Shown: positions 44,808 to 54,203, numbered from the stretch's first letter. The stretch is DNA of 64,000 nt from JAAURB01 sp049647265 (GCA_049647265.1 JBARXJ010000019.1:16229-80228), one strand, 5' to 3'. A program made the numbers and translations. The notes: generated by a model not told the origin, from the sequence alone.

Positions 44808-45692
44808 TTACGCTTTCAACTTTTTACGAGTCACAATCCGCGAGAGAATACTAACAATTAGAACCATAATCAGTAGCACTAAAGCCGCTGTCCACGCCAT
44901 TTGATTTTGTTCTTTAAACGGAGAACTAGCATAAGTGTAAATCAATACAGGCATTGAAGGAGTCGGACTCATCAGCCCATCCGGCCAAAATTGACTAAAT
45001 AATGCCGTAAACATCAAAGGTGCGGTTTCCCCCGCCGCCCGCGCGACTGCCAGTAAAACACCCGTTGTGATAGCTGGTAAAGCCGTTGGAATAATAATCT
45101 TAAATATACCTTGAAATGGCGCTCCACCCAGGGCAGCGGATGCTAAACGGTAAGATTGCGGGACTAATTTTAAGGATTCTTCGGTGGTTAATGCCACAAT
45201 CGGCAACATAATCATACTTAAAGCAAATCCCCCCGCCAGGGCTGAAAATTGCTTAGTCGTCAGGACAATTACACCGTAAGCAAACACCCCGATAATTACA
45301 GAAGGAACACTACTCAGAATTACAATAATAAATCGAATCACCTGGCTAATGGCTCGAGTTTTACCGACTTCTGATAAAAAGATCCCAGTCATCACCCCAA
45401 AGGGGACACTAATTAAAGCCGCAATACCCACCATCACCATTGTACCGACAATAGCATTAGCAAAACCATTGGGTTCATCTTCCATCCCCACAGGTGCGGG
45501 TAAGGACACCAGACTTTCCCAACTCAGTTGTCCAATCCCTTGACGGACAATTTCAACCACAATAGATAATAGCGGCAGCAGCGCGATCGCAGTTAATGCA
45601 AACGCCAATACGGTCATTCCTCGGCTAAACCCGGTGCGGACAAAAGACAGGGGTTGATGCAGTTCTTGCTCTAAGTTTTGATCGCTGTTCAT
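44808..45692 (-). CDS. pstA: Phosphate ABC transporter permease PstA
   Basis: This 294-residue integral membrane protein has six TM segments and the EAA-type loop ASAALGGAPFQGIFKIIIPTA, plus VARAAGETAPLMFTALFSQ, which is PstA-specific. It forms the channel with PstC. It lies 27 bp after pstC and 53 bp before pstB. Motifs and length are complete. Confidence 0.95.
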   Translation of the reverse strand: MNSDQNLEQELHQPLSFVRTGFSRGMTVLAFALTAIALLPLLSIVVEIVRQGIGQLSWESLVSLPAPVGMEDEPNGFANAIVGTMVMVGIAALISVPFGVMTGIFLSEVGKTRAISQVIRFIIVILSSVPSVIIGVFAYGVIVLTTKQFSALAGGFALSMIMLPIVALTTEESLKLVPQSYRLASAALGGAPFQGIFKIIIPTALPAITTGVLLAVARAAGETAPLMFTALFSQFWPDGLMSPTPSMPVLIYTYASSPFKEQNQMAWTAALVLLIMVLIVSILSRIVTRKKLKA

Positions 45693-45719
45693 AATGGGAT
45701 AGGGAGAAAGGATTGAGGA

Positions 45720-46715
45720 TTAACGTCCGATCGCTTTTTTACTAATGAGTTGCACAAATACAGTCGCAGTCGCATTAACGATCAGCGTAATGGCAAATAA
45801 AACTAACGCCAGATACATTAATGATCCGACGTGTAATTTATCCAAGGCTTCGGCAAACTGATTGGCTAAAACAGCCGGAATGGTGTATCCAGGCGCTAAC
45901 AGAGATGGGCTAATTTGGATAGAATTTCCGATCACCATTGTCACAGCCATCGTTTCTCCTAAGGCTCGTCCCAGGGATAAAATTGCAGCCCCTAAAATTC
46001 CCGATCCCGCTGTGGGTAGTAGAATTAAACAAATGGTTTCCCAGCGAGTTGCCCCCAAAGACATTGATGCACTGCGTAAGTCTGGAGGAACCGCCGTCAG
46101 CACATCTCGACTAATCGCCGCCATCGTTGGTAAAATCATAATTGATAGTACCATTCCGGCCGACAGCATCCCAAAGCCAAAGGGTTCAGTGCTGAATAGG
46201 GGAATACCACCCAAGTATTTAAATAATGCATTTTGGAAAGGTAATAGAAAGGGAACAAATACAAAAATCCCCCATAACCCGACAATTACACTGGGAATAG
46301 CAGCAATCAGTTCTATCAGAAACGCAATGGGCGATCGCACCCACGGCGGCAGAAAATCTTCACTGGTGACAATCGCAACCGCTAACCCCATGGGAACAGC
46401 CAACAGTAAAGCCAGGGCAGAAGTCACCAACGTGCCATAAACGAAGGGCAAAGCACCAAATACTAAATTACCAACATTCCATTCCCGGCTAAAAATAAAG
46501 GATAAACCATATTCGCTGATAGCCGGTTGAGCGTCTTTGTAGACAATTAAACAAATCCAAAATAAAACCCCAGCCGAAGCCAACGCAAATCCCCAAGTGA
46601 AGAAATAGAAGGTTGACTCCAGCCAGTTGATCTCACCCGGCCCTTGGTTAATCTCAATCACTGGTTTCCCAGATTTGGGGTCAGGAAACCCAGAAGGTTT
46701 TGACAACTGTGTCAT
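45720..46715 (-). CDS. pstC: Phosphate ABC transporter permease PstC
   Basis: This 331-residue permease has a hydrophilic N-terminal stretch (IEINQGPGEINWLEST), then six TM segments and the EAA-type loop RSASMSLGATRWETICLILL, followed by LGRALGETMAVTMVIGNS, the PstC signature. It pairs with PstA in the inner membrane. It lies 70 bp after pstS. Complete. Confidence 0.95.
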   Translation of the reverse strand: MTQLSKPSGFPDPKSGKPVIEINQGPGEINWLESTFYFFTWGFALASAGVLFWICLIVYKDAQPAISEYGLSFIFSREWNVGNLVFGALPFVYGTLVTSALALLLAVPMGLAVAIVTSEDFLPPWVRSPIAFLIELIAAIPSVIVGLWGIFVFVPFLLPFQNALFKYLGGIPLFSTEPFGFGMLSAGMVLSIMILPTMAAISRDVLTAVPPDLRSASMSLGATRWETICLILLPTAGSGILGAAILSLGRALGETMAVTMVIGNSIQISPSLLAPGYTIPAVLANQFAEALDKLHVGSLMYLALVLFAITLIVNATATVFVQLISKKAIGR

Positions 46716-46785
46716 GCTCTGCTGATTAATCTATTTTTACAGTACCTCTGCTGTGACAGGGGAGGTACTGAGGTTGAAGCACTCC

Positions 46786-47802
46786 CTAACGTGCTGCTAC
46801 ATTACCACTGACGGCTTGATTGGCTTGCTGAGCGACAGATTGAGGAATTTGAGTGTACTCAAGCTGACTATTAATGCTCTGGCCTTTGGTTAGAATCCAG
46901 CTCACCATTTTTTTGATTGTATCAGCAGTGGCTTGATCTTCGTAGCTTTTCTTAATCAGTAACCAGGTTACACCGACAATCGGATATCCTTGAGGCGGAT
47001 CTTGAATATTGGTGGTGTTAAAGTTGCTATCAAACTGAACAGATGCCATCGCTTGGTTGGCGGCTTGTAAGCTGGGATCAACATACTGACCGGCTTTGTT
47101 TTGAATTTTTGCCGTGGGGATATTGTTCTGACGCGCATAGGTATCTTGAACGTAACCAATAGAACCGTCAGTTTGCTTAATTAAGGCTGCAACCCCATCA
47201 TTTCTGGGGCCACTTAAGAACCCACCCGGCCAGTTAGGGGCTTTATCTGCGCCGACTTTACTCTTAAAGCTGGGGCTAATCGCGCTGAGGTGACGGGTAA
47301 AGATAAAGGTTGTACCGCTACTGTCTGCACGCACAGCCACTCTGATCGTCTTGCTGGGGAGGCTAGAATTAACTTGATTCCAGTTAGTCACTTCTCCGGC
47401 AAAGATTTTACCTAACATCTCCCGAGACAGTTGTAAGTTATTCACGCCAGAGATATTGTAAGCCACCGCTACCGCACCCCCGGCTGTGGGAACCATAATC
47501 ATACCATTTGGCATCTGGCCAATTTCACCGCTTTTAGGAGGTGCATCTGTGCCTGCGAAGTCTACACTATCAGCGATAAATTGTCTAATTCCGCCGCCAC
47601 TACCGATGGAGTTGTAGTTAACAGTGATACCTGTTTCTTTTCTAAATTCTGAAAAATAGCGTTCATATAACGGACGAGGGAAGGAAGCGCCTGCGCCACT
47701 GAGGGTTTGGGCTACTGCTTCACCAATTGTACCAACAGTTAAGGCTACAGCCGCCACAGAAGCGGTCACAGCCTTCTGTAAACTTATTTTTAAGAAAACC
47801 AC
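46786..47802 (-). CDS. pstS: Phosphate-binding protein PstS
   Basis: This 338-residue protein has a signal peptide with a probable cut at GEAVAQ. It then shows the canonical PstS pattern: LSGAGASFPRPLYERYFSEF, NYNSIGSGGGIRQFI, DFAGTDAPP, the phosphate loop RADSSGTTFIFTRHL, and GVTWLLIKKSYEDQ. It captures phosphate in the periplasm for PstCAB. It heads the pst operon, and the Pho box at 47865-47905 lies about 60-100 bp upstream of its start. The second, divergent PstS-like protein (6556-7485) has no permease genes, so this one is the transport copy. Confidence 0.96.
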   Translation of the reverse strand: MVFLKISLQKAVTASVAAVALTVGTIGEAVAQTLSGAGASFPRPLYERYFSEFRKETGITVNYNSIGSGGGIRQFIADSVDFAGTDAPPKSGEIGQMPNGMIMVPTAGGAVAVAYNISGVNNLQLSREMLGKIFAGEVTNWNQVNSSLPSKTIRVAVRADSSGTTFIFTRHLSAISPSFKSKVGADKAPNWPGGFLSGPRNDGVAALIKQTDGSIGYVQDTYARQNNIPTAKIQNKAGQYVDPSLQAANQAMASVQFDSNFNTTNIQDPPQGYPIVGVTWLLIKKSYEDQATADTIKKMVSWILTKGQSINSQLEYTQIPQSVAQQANQAVSGNVAAR

Positions 47803-47864
47803 AGAACAAGATCCTTTTAACTAGAAATATTTAAGACATACACCTCATGCACAATAGAATAGCA

Positions 47865-47905
47865 AGGTTAATTTAAACTGATTTTCAAGTTAAAGCCAGG
47901 TTAAA
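47865..47905 (-). promoter_or_regulatory. Pho box (PhoB/SphR site) upstream of pstS
   Basis: On the minus strand four 8-bp units with 3-bp spacers appear: TTTAACCT, TTTAACTT, AATCAGTT and ATTAACCT. Three of the four match the cyanobacterial Pho box consensus (C/T)TTAACCT closely, and the 11-bp period is exact. The third unit is degenerate. The site predicts induction of pstSCAB on phosphate starvation by SphR/PhoB. Confidence 0.85.
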
Positions 47906-48030
47906 TGTTACATCGCCTGAAGAACTAGAGGTTTCGCCCTCACGAGGATCTCACCATTCATTATATATAACAAATAGTAAGATGCGTCAGCTTTTTTGAT
48001 TGTTCTCAAGTTATTAATTGTGAAAGTTCG

Positions 48031-48118
48031 ACGCACCTTTTGATATTTTCTAAACCGAGGTTTCTAAGGCGTGAGAAATATCAATCATTTGACGATGAAT
48101 ATGTAACAATTCAAACGA
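48031..48118 (-). repeat. Duplicated 3' end of the radical SAM gene (downstream copy)
   Basis: These 88 bp match 48215-48302 with only about seven differences. On the minus strand they encode SFELLHIHRQMIDISHALET, then SV and a stop, the same C-terminus as the gene at 48234 but with Thr for Ala. There is no start or upstream coding, so it is a dead copy. Confidence 0.9.
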
Positions 48119-48164
48119 GTAGTAGGGTGCGTCATATTTTGTGATTATTCTAAAGTCTGGGTAG

Positions 48165-48221
48165 GGTGCGTCACATTTTTAATTTCTCTATGATTATGAA
48201 TGGGTGATGTTTTGACGCACC
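48165..48221. repeat. GGTGCGTCA ... TGACGCACC inverted-repeat element
   Basis: GGTGCGTCA (48165-48173) pairs perfectly with TGACGCACC (48213-48221), enclosing about 39 bp. A further left arm lies at 48126-48134, and a related pair GATGCGTCA (47981) / CGACGCACC (48029) flanks the spacer before the dead copy. This AGGGTGCGTCA motif is a frequent small dispersed repeat in cyanobacteria. Confidence 0.75.
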
Positions 48222-48233
48222 TTTTAATATTTT

Positions 48234-50876
48234 TTAAACTGAGGCTTCTAAGGCGTGAGAAATATCAATCATTTGACGATGAATATGTAACAATTCAAAT
48301 GACTTTTGACTGACTTGTTCTAACATATAGATAATTTGTTCGGGACGCAGTTGTGTCCCATCATTTTTGAAGCCGCCAACATAATAAATGACGACTGCTT
48401 CATCAGAATTTGAGACCCAGGAAACCGGGGTAAGTTCTGGAGTAGAAACAAGTTCGAGTTTAAACAATTGTTCGCGTAAATTTAAACTTCTTATTTTTCC
48501 AGATTTTGTCTTTTTTTCTAATAGGATTTCACCGCTATTCAGAATCTCTTCAATCCAGGTTTTCCATTGTTCTGATGTTGCATAATTTTCAGATTTAATC
48601 CAAAGTTTATAGGCAGCTTTTTCAGCCAAGACAGATAAGGGATCGGATTTAAGATTAACGATTTTTGCCTGATATATCGGTAGAGTTTCGGGTAAAGCGG
48701 CTGCTAATTTTTCTTTAAATTCAGTTTCCTCAATGTAGTCAGTGAGATCAAAATCCATAATTTCTCCAGAACTGGTCGCCCCCAGTGGCAAGGCATTGGC
48801 GGAAGAAATTCGCGGTTTAGGATTGTATCCCCCGGTAAAAGAAATGGGTAAGGATGTGCGACGAACCACCCGATCAAATAGTTTCATTAAATCTAAATGT
48901 CCGACTAATGCCATATCCCCCGTTTTACCAAACCAAATTCTAATCCGTTGCACTCGTTTAGACTCTGGAATAAAGTTACCCGCAAATTGAGGAATTTCTG
49001 GCGGTTTCACCACAATATTATGACCAAAGTCAACACCACAAATGCCACAATGAGAACATCCTTCAAAGGCACAGTCAGGAACAGTTGCTGTTAATAATGC
49101 TTTTTGTAAATCGGTTTTTAACCAGTTTTTATCAATCCCCGTATCCATATGATCCCAAGGCAACGGCTGATCTAAAACAGCGGCATTATTCGGAGTATCC
49201 ATAATATTCCATTCGCCTTGTTCAACTTGGCGATATTTCCAATTTAAACCCACTTCTTCAATAGCCTGTGTCCAAGCCGAAAATGCCCGATCTAAACTTT
49301 CCCACCAAGCATCCATTCCTGCCCCTAATTCCCAGGCGCGACGGACAACTGGCGCTAAACGGCGATCGCCTCTTCCGACAAAGTCTTCCATAGCAGAAAT
49401 ACGGACATCAGTGAAGTTGGCTTTCACGCCGCGCATCTGATAAAAGACATCTCTCAGCAGTCGTTGTTTGCGCTTAAATTCTGAAGTAGAAACCGAATGC
49501 CATTGAAACGGCGTATGGGGTTTTGGCGTAAAATTAGAAATGGTTAACGTCACACTTAAACGTTTGCGTTTAGAGGCATTACATTCCCGTTGCAACCAGC
49601 GAACTGTTTCAGCAATACCTAATACATCAGCATCCGTTTCACCGGGTAAACCAATCATAAAATACAGCTTAACTTTATCCCAACCTTGTTCGTATGCTGT
49701 TTTAACCCCGCGTAATAATTCCTCGTTAGTTAAGCCTTTATTGATAATATCCCGCATCCGTTGTGTACCCGCTTCCGGGGCAAAGGTTAAACTACTTTTA
49801 CGAGTTCCACCAATAATATTTGCGATATTTTCATCAAACCGATCCACCCGTTGACTGGGTAAAGAAAGGGATACATTCTTATCTTTAAGACGGTTCTTAA
49901 TTTCCAGTCCAACAGCAGGTAATGCCAGATAATCAGAACAACTTAAGGATAATAAAGAAAACTCATTATATCCCGTTTCTTGCATTCCTTTTTCAATCGT
50001 ATCAACAATCTGTTCGGGTTCAACATCCCGCGCCGGACGAGTTAACATCCCCGGTTGACAGAAGCGACACCCCCGCGTGCAGCCCCGTCTCACTTCCACT
50101 GTGAGTCTATCATGTACTGTTTGGACGAAAGGAACCATTTTCAGAGAATAAGCCGGGATTGGGGCAGCTACCCGCCGCAGAATCCGTTTGGGTACATCGG
50201 GGTGGTTGGGATGAACCGAACCATCTGCCGCCATGTCATAAAACTGAGGCACATACACCCCCGGCACTTGGGCTAAGTCCAATAACAGTTCTTTTCGGGT
50301 TAAATTGTTAGTTTTGCCCTCTTCAATAATTAAGCCAATTTCAGGTAATAATTCTTCCCCATCTCCTAATGCAATAAAATCAAAAAAGTCAGCATAAGGT
50401 TCAGGGTTAGAAGTAGCCGTTTGTCCCCCAGCAAAAATCAGCGGATACTCAATATTATTTTCACTATTTTGACGTTCTTGCCGGGTTAACGGAATACCCG
50501 CCAAGTCCAACATTTCGAGAATATTAGTTGCCCCTAATTCATAACTGAGGCTAAACCCTAAAATATCAAATTCTTGCAGGAAACGACGAGACTCAACCGC
50601 AAATAAAGGCGTATTAGTTTTTCTTAATTTTTCAGCTAAGTCCGAGGCGGGTAAATAAGCGCGATCGCACAATTGCCGAGGCTGAGCATTGATAATATTG
50701 TAGAGGATAATATGCCCCAAATTAGACGCGCCGACTTCGTAAATTTCGGGATAGGTTAACGCCCAGCGAACTTTGGCAGTTTCCCAGGGTTTATGCTTTG
50801 CCCCGACTTCGTTACCGAGATAGCGGGCAGGTTGGTTAATATCAGGGGTGATCAGTTGTTCAACGGTTGCAGCCAC
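48234..50876 (-). CDS. B12-binding-type radical SAM protein with DUF2344 domain (TIGR03960-like)
   Basis: This 880-residue protein has an N-terminal region with a B12-binding-like fold, then a radical SAM core with CxxxCxxC in RRGCTRGCRFCQPGMLTRPA (about residue 265) and FAPEAGTQRMRDIINKGL. A Cys-rich linker CAFEGCSHCGICG follows, then the DUF2344 domain starting RIRIWFGKTGDMALVGHLDL with GGYNPKPRISSANALPLG. This is the fused TIGR03960/TIGR03936 family found widely in bacteria; its substrate is unknown. In many cyanobacteria it neighbours an RNase gene, which is not seen here. Its 3' end is duplicated downstream. Confidence 0.92.
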   Translation of the reverse strand: MAATVEQLITPDINQPARYLGNEVGAKHKPWETAKVRWALTYPEIYEVGASNLGHIILYNIINAQPRQLCDRAYLPASDLAEKLRKTNTPLFAVESRRFLQEFDILGFSLSYELGATNILEMLDLAGIPLTRQERQNSENNIEYPLIFAGGQTATSNPEPYADFFDFIALGDGEELLPEIGLIIEEGKTNNLTRKELLLDLAQVPGVYVPQFYDMAADGSVHPNHPDVPKRILRRVAAPIPAYSLKMVPFVQTVHDRLTVEVRRGCTRGCRFCQPGMLTRPARDVEPEQIVDTIEKGMQETGYNEFSLLSLSCSDYLALPAVGLEIKNRLKDKNVSLSLPSQRVDRFDENIANIIGGTRKSSLTFAPEAGTQRMRDIINKGLTNEELLRGVKTAYEQGWDKVKLYFMIGLPGETDADVLGIAETVRWLQRECNASKRKRLSVTLTISNFTPKPHTPFQWHSVSTSEFKRKQRLLRDVFYQMRGVKANFTDVRISAMEDFVGRGDRRLAPVVRRAWELGAGMDAWWESLDRAFSAWTQAIEEVGLNWKYRQVEQGEWNIMDTPNNAAVLDQPLPWDHMDTGIDKNWLKTDLQKALLTATVPDCAFEGCSHCGICGVDFGHNIVVKPPEIPQFAGNFIPESKRVQRIRIWFGKTGDMALVGHLDLMKLFDRVVRRTSLPISFTGGYNPKPRISSANALPLGATSSGEIMDFDLTDYIEETEFKEKLAAALPETLPIYQAKIVNLKSDPLSVLAEKAAYKLWIKSENYATSEQWKTWIEEILNSGEILLEKKTKSGKIRSLNLREQLFKLELVSTPELTPVSWVSNSDEAVVIYYVGGFKNDGTQLRPEQIIYMLEQVSQKSFELLHIHRQMIDISHALEASV

Positions 50877-51015
50877 GGTTTATCTCCTTCTCAAGACTTT
50901 CAGATCTCAAACGGCTTCGGCTTGAGATGGCAGGACTTTCTATTCTACTATGGTAATGAATTGTTTGTAGATTGATATCAATCGTTAGAAGTAGCGAATT
51001 GAGAAACTATTAAAA

Positions 51016-51951
51016 TTAAGTTGGATAATTGACTGTAGGTAGATGACGACCCACATAACCAACAATAATCTTTTCACCAGCTTCTTGTGGAAAAAAATGA
51101 ATTCGCCAGTTACAGACTTTTAGCTTAATATGTTGTTCAAATAAACGGTCTTGACCATCAAGACAGTGAAAGGTTCGATCTTTGCCATATTTCTGAATTG
51201 TTGGTTTACTCTCACCAGACACATCCAGAGAATATCCTTCTGTACTAAAAAATCCAGTTGCCCAATTTTGGCAACAACTGTCTAAGTTTACCAGTGCTTC
51301 TTTTACCAATCTTAACTCAACTTGCCCACGTTTTATATTGTGGAATTGCTTTTGAACAGCATCACAAAATTCTAAGTTAGGAAATAAATCTTTTTGACGA
51401 TCCCAAAGTTCTATACCATCACGGATTTCTATCCTAATACAATTCTGAATCCAGTCAGTATGTTCTATAACATGATTGCTACAACTCACATGAAGTAGTT
51501 CTATGGCTTCTTCCAATAACTCGTCATGTTCGTCTATTCTTACCACATCTAGACTTAAAAAGCTACAATTCCATCTCTCTTCTGAAAGTAGACTAATTGA
51601 AAGTGCATCCAGGAGATAAGCAACACCTAAACCAATAACTGCTTCTCCTTCATGACTAAACTCATAGTTTTCAGTATTAATATCTTCTGTAAACGGTTGA
51701 TTTGCTAAGGTTAGAATGAAACGTTGAGTATCTCGATCTACTGCTTTATCCTGTAACCAGGAATATAGAAAATAATTGGGTGCGAGTACAGTACTATGAA
51801 ATTCATAATGAGTATAAGGTGTAATTGATTTTGCATTATCTTGAATCAAGATTAAAGTTTCAATCAAATTAGACATCCTATCTCTTGCCGTGTTGATATC
51901 TGGCGCTAAACTATTAAATGACAATTCGTTTAATACAACTTCTAGAGACAT
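51016..51951 (-). CDS. Uncharacterised third component of the DUF262-AAA operon, RelE-like C-terminus
   Basis: This 311-residue protein is mostly helical and acidic up to about residue 250, with no recognised family. The last 55 residues (RTFHCLDGQDRLFEQHIKLK, then CNWRIHFF, then KIIVGYVGRHLPT) resemble the compact beta core of RelE/HigB-like toxin domains, where HIKLK-WRI-F--D--KIIVGYIG-HL recurs. It follows the AAA ATPase by 3 bp, so it is translated from the same transcript. By position it could be the effector of the system. Both the toxin similarity and the function are inference. No catalytic residues can be fixed. Confidence 0.7.
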   Translation of the reverse strand: MSLEVVLNELSFNSLAPDINTARDRMSNLIETLILIQDNAKSITPYTHYEFHSTVLAPNYFLYSWLQDKAVDRDTQRFILTLANQPFTEDINTENYEFSHEGEAVIGLGVAYLLDALSISLLSEERWNCSFLSLDVVRIDEHDELLEEAIELLHVSCSNHVIEHTDWIQNCIRIEIRDGIELWDRQKDLFPNLEFCDAVQKQFHNIKRGQVELRLVKEALVNLDSCCQNWATGFFSTEGYSLDVSGESKPTIQKYGKDRTFHCLDGQDRLFEQHIKLKVCNWRIHFFPQEAGEKIIVGYVGRHLPTVNYPT

Positions 51952-51954
51952 TTG

Positions 51955-53067
51955 TTACTTTTCTGCTGGCTTTAGTAATTTATATAAAATATTATCCCAT
52001 TCATCAAAAAATCCATCTGGCCATTGATCAATTCGTCCATTACGGTCAATAGATGGTGAGACTACTTCACTCATGGCAATTCCATCTTTTTCTATACGTT
52101 GAAAATAATGTAATTGAACATCATTAGGACTGAGTTTGCCATCATGGACAGCGAGTCGAATTCCATTTAATACATGATCGCTATGAGTTTCAATGATAAT
52201 TTGTATGCCACAACTTGCAGCTAATGCTAGTAATTCTCCCATCTTAGCCTGTCCTTTCGGATGAAGATGCGCTTCTGGGTTTTCGATTAAAATAAGCGTA
52301 CCAGGCTTTGAGGCTAAAACAGCTACAATAATTGGCAAAGTATAGGTAACACCAAAACCTGTATTTGTTGGACGATAAGGATTACTTAACCCATAAGAAT
52401 ATTGTAAACTCATCAAATCCATATTTAGATTCTTGGTCACTTTAATTAGTGTCCCTGGACTTACTTCTCCGATCCAAGCTTCTACTTGATCTCCTAAAGT
52501 TAGTGAGTTGGCTAATGGATGTTGAAGTTGAGAATTAGGAATCTTTTCATCTTGATAAGTATACAAAAAATCAACAGTATATTCACCTCGACTACCCAAT
52601 TGGCGATGTTGTTGAACTTGAAAATCTGAGGTTTCAAAAAATGGACGAGGAACAATTCTATCGGCTTGAAGATAATGAAAGGTGTCATTAAATAAACTGG
52701 TTTGATAGACTTTTTCAATAGTACCTGAAGATGGAACAGTGGAAATAACATCTGACTCTCGATTATAGTCGAAACGCCAGACTCCTTTGATATCATCTTG
52801 CAAAATTACTTGAAACTCAATTACATCTTCTGTTGCACCTTCAAATAATGCATCTTGCGCTGTACCAATATTAACTAAATCACCATTTAAAGCGAGTCCA
52901 GTTTGAGGGAGTAATTGCTGTTGATACGACTGACGAAGTAATAAGATAGACTGCAAAATAGAGGATTTTCCAGTACTATTTAAACCGGAAAGAAGAGTTA
53001 GTGGCTTAAAGGATAGCTGTAAATCTGCAAATGGCTTAAAGTTTTTTAACTTAAGGGAATGAATCAT
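51955..53067 (-). CDS. AAA ATPase with DUF3696-type C-terminus
   Basis: This 370-residue ATPase has Walker A GLNSTGKSSIL (28-38), an ABC-type signature region NTGFGVTYTLPI (235-246), Walker B TLILIENPEAHLHP (257-270) and the switch IIETHSDHVLNGIRLAV (His 295). The C-terminal PSIDRNGRIDQWPDGFFDEW motif is the DUF3696 hallmark. No TOPRIM nuclease is attached, so nuclease activity would come from partners. Its ATG overlaps the DUF262 gene stop by 4 bp, and the third gene starts 3 bp after its stop. RecF/SMC-like ATPases of this type recur in defence loci such as OLD, PARIS and Septu, but with different partners. Confidence 0.92.
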   Translation of the reverse strand: MIHSLKLKNFKPFADLQLSFKPLTLLSGLNSTGKSSILQSILLLRQSYQQQLLPQTGLALNGDLVNIGTAQDALFEGATEDVIEFQVILQDDIKGVWRFDYNRESDVISTVPSSGTIEKVYQTSLFNDTFHYLQADRIVPRPFFETSDFQVQQHRQLGSRGEYTVDFLYTYQDEKIPNSQLQHPLANSLTLGDQVEAWIGEVSPGTLIKVTKNLNMDLMSLQYSYGLSNPYRPTNTGFGVTYTLPIIVAVLASKPGTLILIENPEAHLHPKGQAKMGELLALAASCGIQIIIETHSDHVLNGIRLAVHDGKLSPNDVQLHYFQRIEKDGIAMSEVVSPSIDRNGRIDQWPDGFFDEWDNILYKLLKPAEK

Positions 53068-54203
53068 GATAAAGTTTCCTGAATAATTTTTTCAATCGTC
53101 ACAAATCTATGGTTTACTTTATTGGCAGCTTGTGAAACAGAATCTAAGAATTCTTTGTCTTTATCCAAATATTCAATAAATGTATTCTTTAAAATTTCTT
53201 TCCTTTGCTTAAGTATTTCTATTTCTTGATAACTTAATTGACTCAAGGTAACTGACCATGCTTCAAACAAAGCTTTATTAATAGGATATTTTCTCTTACT
53301 TTTTTTTGATAGTTTTCGGAAAGCATCATCTCCAAAGATATCCATTGCTACCTTCATAGCCATTTTAAATTTATCTTCTATTTCTTGCTCCTTTTTACTA
53401 TCCAATTTATTAATCTTATCCATTGCTTCATTCAGAAAGTAATCTCTACCTTTTTTAGCTGGATAATCTTGATATGGAGTAAGTATGAATGCAACGAAGC
53501 CAAGAACAAATTCATGGTCGTCCATCCTATCTGTACGCTTACTACTTAAATTTGTAATATTTTTAAACTCTTGAGAGTCTGCAAGGTTTTTCAAAAACTT
53601 AGTTGCTTTTCCTGGATTTAGAGCATGACGAAGTTCTTGATTTGATAAAGGTTCACCCCCTGTATTGATGCGTCTAAATATATTGAATTTAACTTCTGGA
53701 GGAGTACCTTTTTCAATCAAATAAACATTTAAAAAAGTTTCATCAATCCTACGCTGATAATTTCGAGGTAAGTCATCATAGGATTTTCCCTCTAAATTTG
53801 TCAAAAATTCTAATCCAGTGAGGCGTAGACTCTTTTCATGAATAAATCGTTTTAATGTACTCAATCTTTGTAATCCATCAATGACTAACCATTGATCTTC
53901 ATTCGTAGCATCCATATAAAAGGCTGGCAAAGGAATCCGAATCAAAATAGATTCAATTAATAAACTCTGAGCTTTATGATCCCAGATATTTGCATAACGT
54001 TGAAAATCAGGAGCTAAATTAATTTCATTATATTTAATTCGCTTAATAACTGAGTCAATCGTTGCCGGCCGAGTATTAACCCGAATTTTTGTTGGATCAA
54101 AAGGCTCATGAATATCTACGTTTTCGTTTCTTATTTGTTTTTCTTCTTCCTCTAACTCGAATTGTGGTTTCATTATATTGTCATTATTTATCTTCTTAGT
54201 CAT
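53064..54203 (-). CDS. DUF262 (ParB/Srx-like nuclease-fold) protein
   Basis: This 379-residue protein has the DUF262 core: LAPDFQRYANIWDHKAQSLL, VIDGLQRLSTLKRFI (DGxQR motif, residues 109-117) and FNIFRRINTGGEPLSNQELR (176-190). DUF262 domains are found in GmrSD-type restriction and other defence enzymes and probably bind or cut nucleic acid with nucleotide. The usual C-terminal DUF1524 HNH domain is absent; instead there is a basic helical tail. It is the first gene of a three-gene operon. A strongly charged N-terminus (FELEEEEKQIRNENVDIHEP) precedes the core. Confidence 0.9.
   Translation of the reverse strand: MTKKINNDNIMKPQFELEEEEKQIRNENVDIHEPFDPTKIRVNTRPATIDSVIKRIKYNEINLAPDFQRYANIWDHKAQSLLIESILIRIPLPAFYMDATNEDQWLVIDGLQRLSTLKRFIHEKSLRLTGLEFLTNLEGKSYDDLPRNYQRRIDETFLNVYLIEKGTPPEVKFNIFRRINTGGEPLSNQELRHALNPGKATKFLKNLADSQEFKNITNLSSKRTDRMDDHEFVLGFVAFILTPYQDYPAKKGRDYFLNEAMDKINKLDSKKEQEIEDKFKMAMKVAMDIFGDDAFRKLSKKSKRKYPINKALFEAWSVTLSQLSYQEIEILKQRKEILKNTFIEYLDKDKEFLDSVSQAANKVNHRFVTIEKIIQETLS

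Larger units (their letters stand above)
47803..48233. other. Intergenic region, 431 bp, with the Pho box and a duplicated gene end
   Basis: It contains the pstS promoter with the Pho box. It also holds a divergent second copy of the last 88 bp around the radical SAM gene's 3' end, and three copies of a (G)GTGCGTCA/TGACGCACC inverted motif. Details are in the separate entries. No other gene is seen. Confidence 0.7.
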
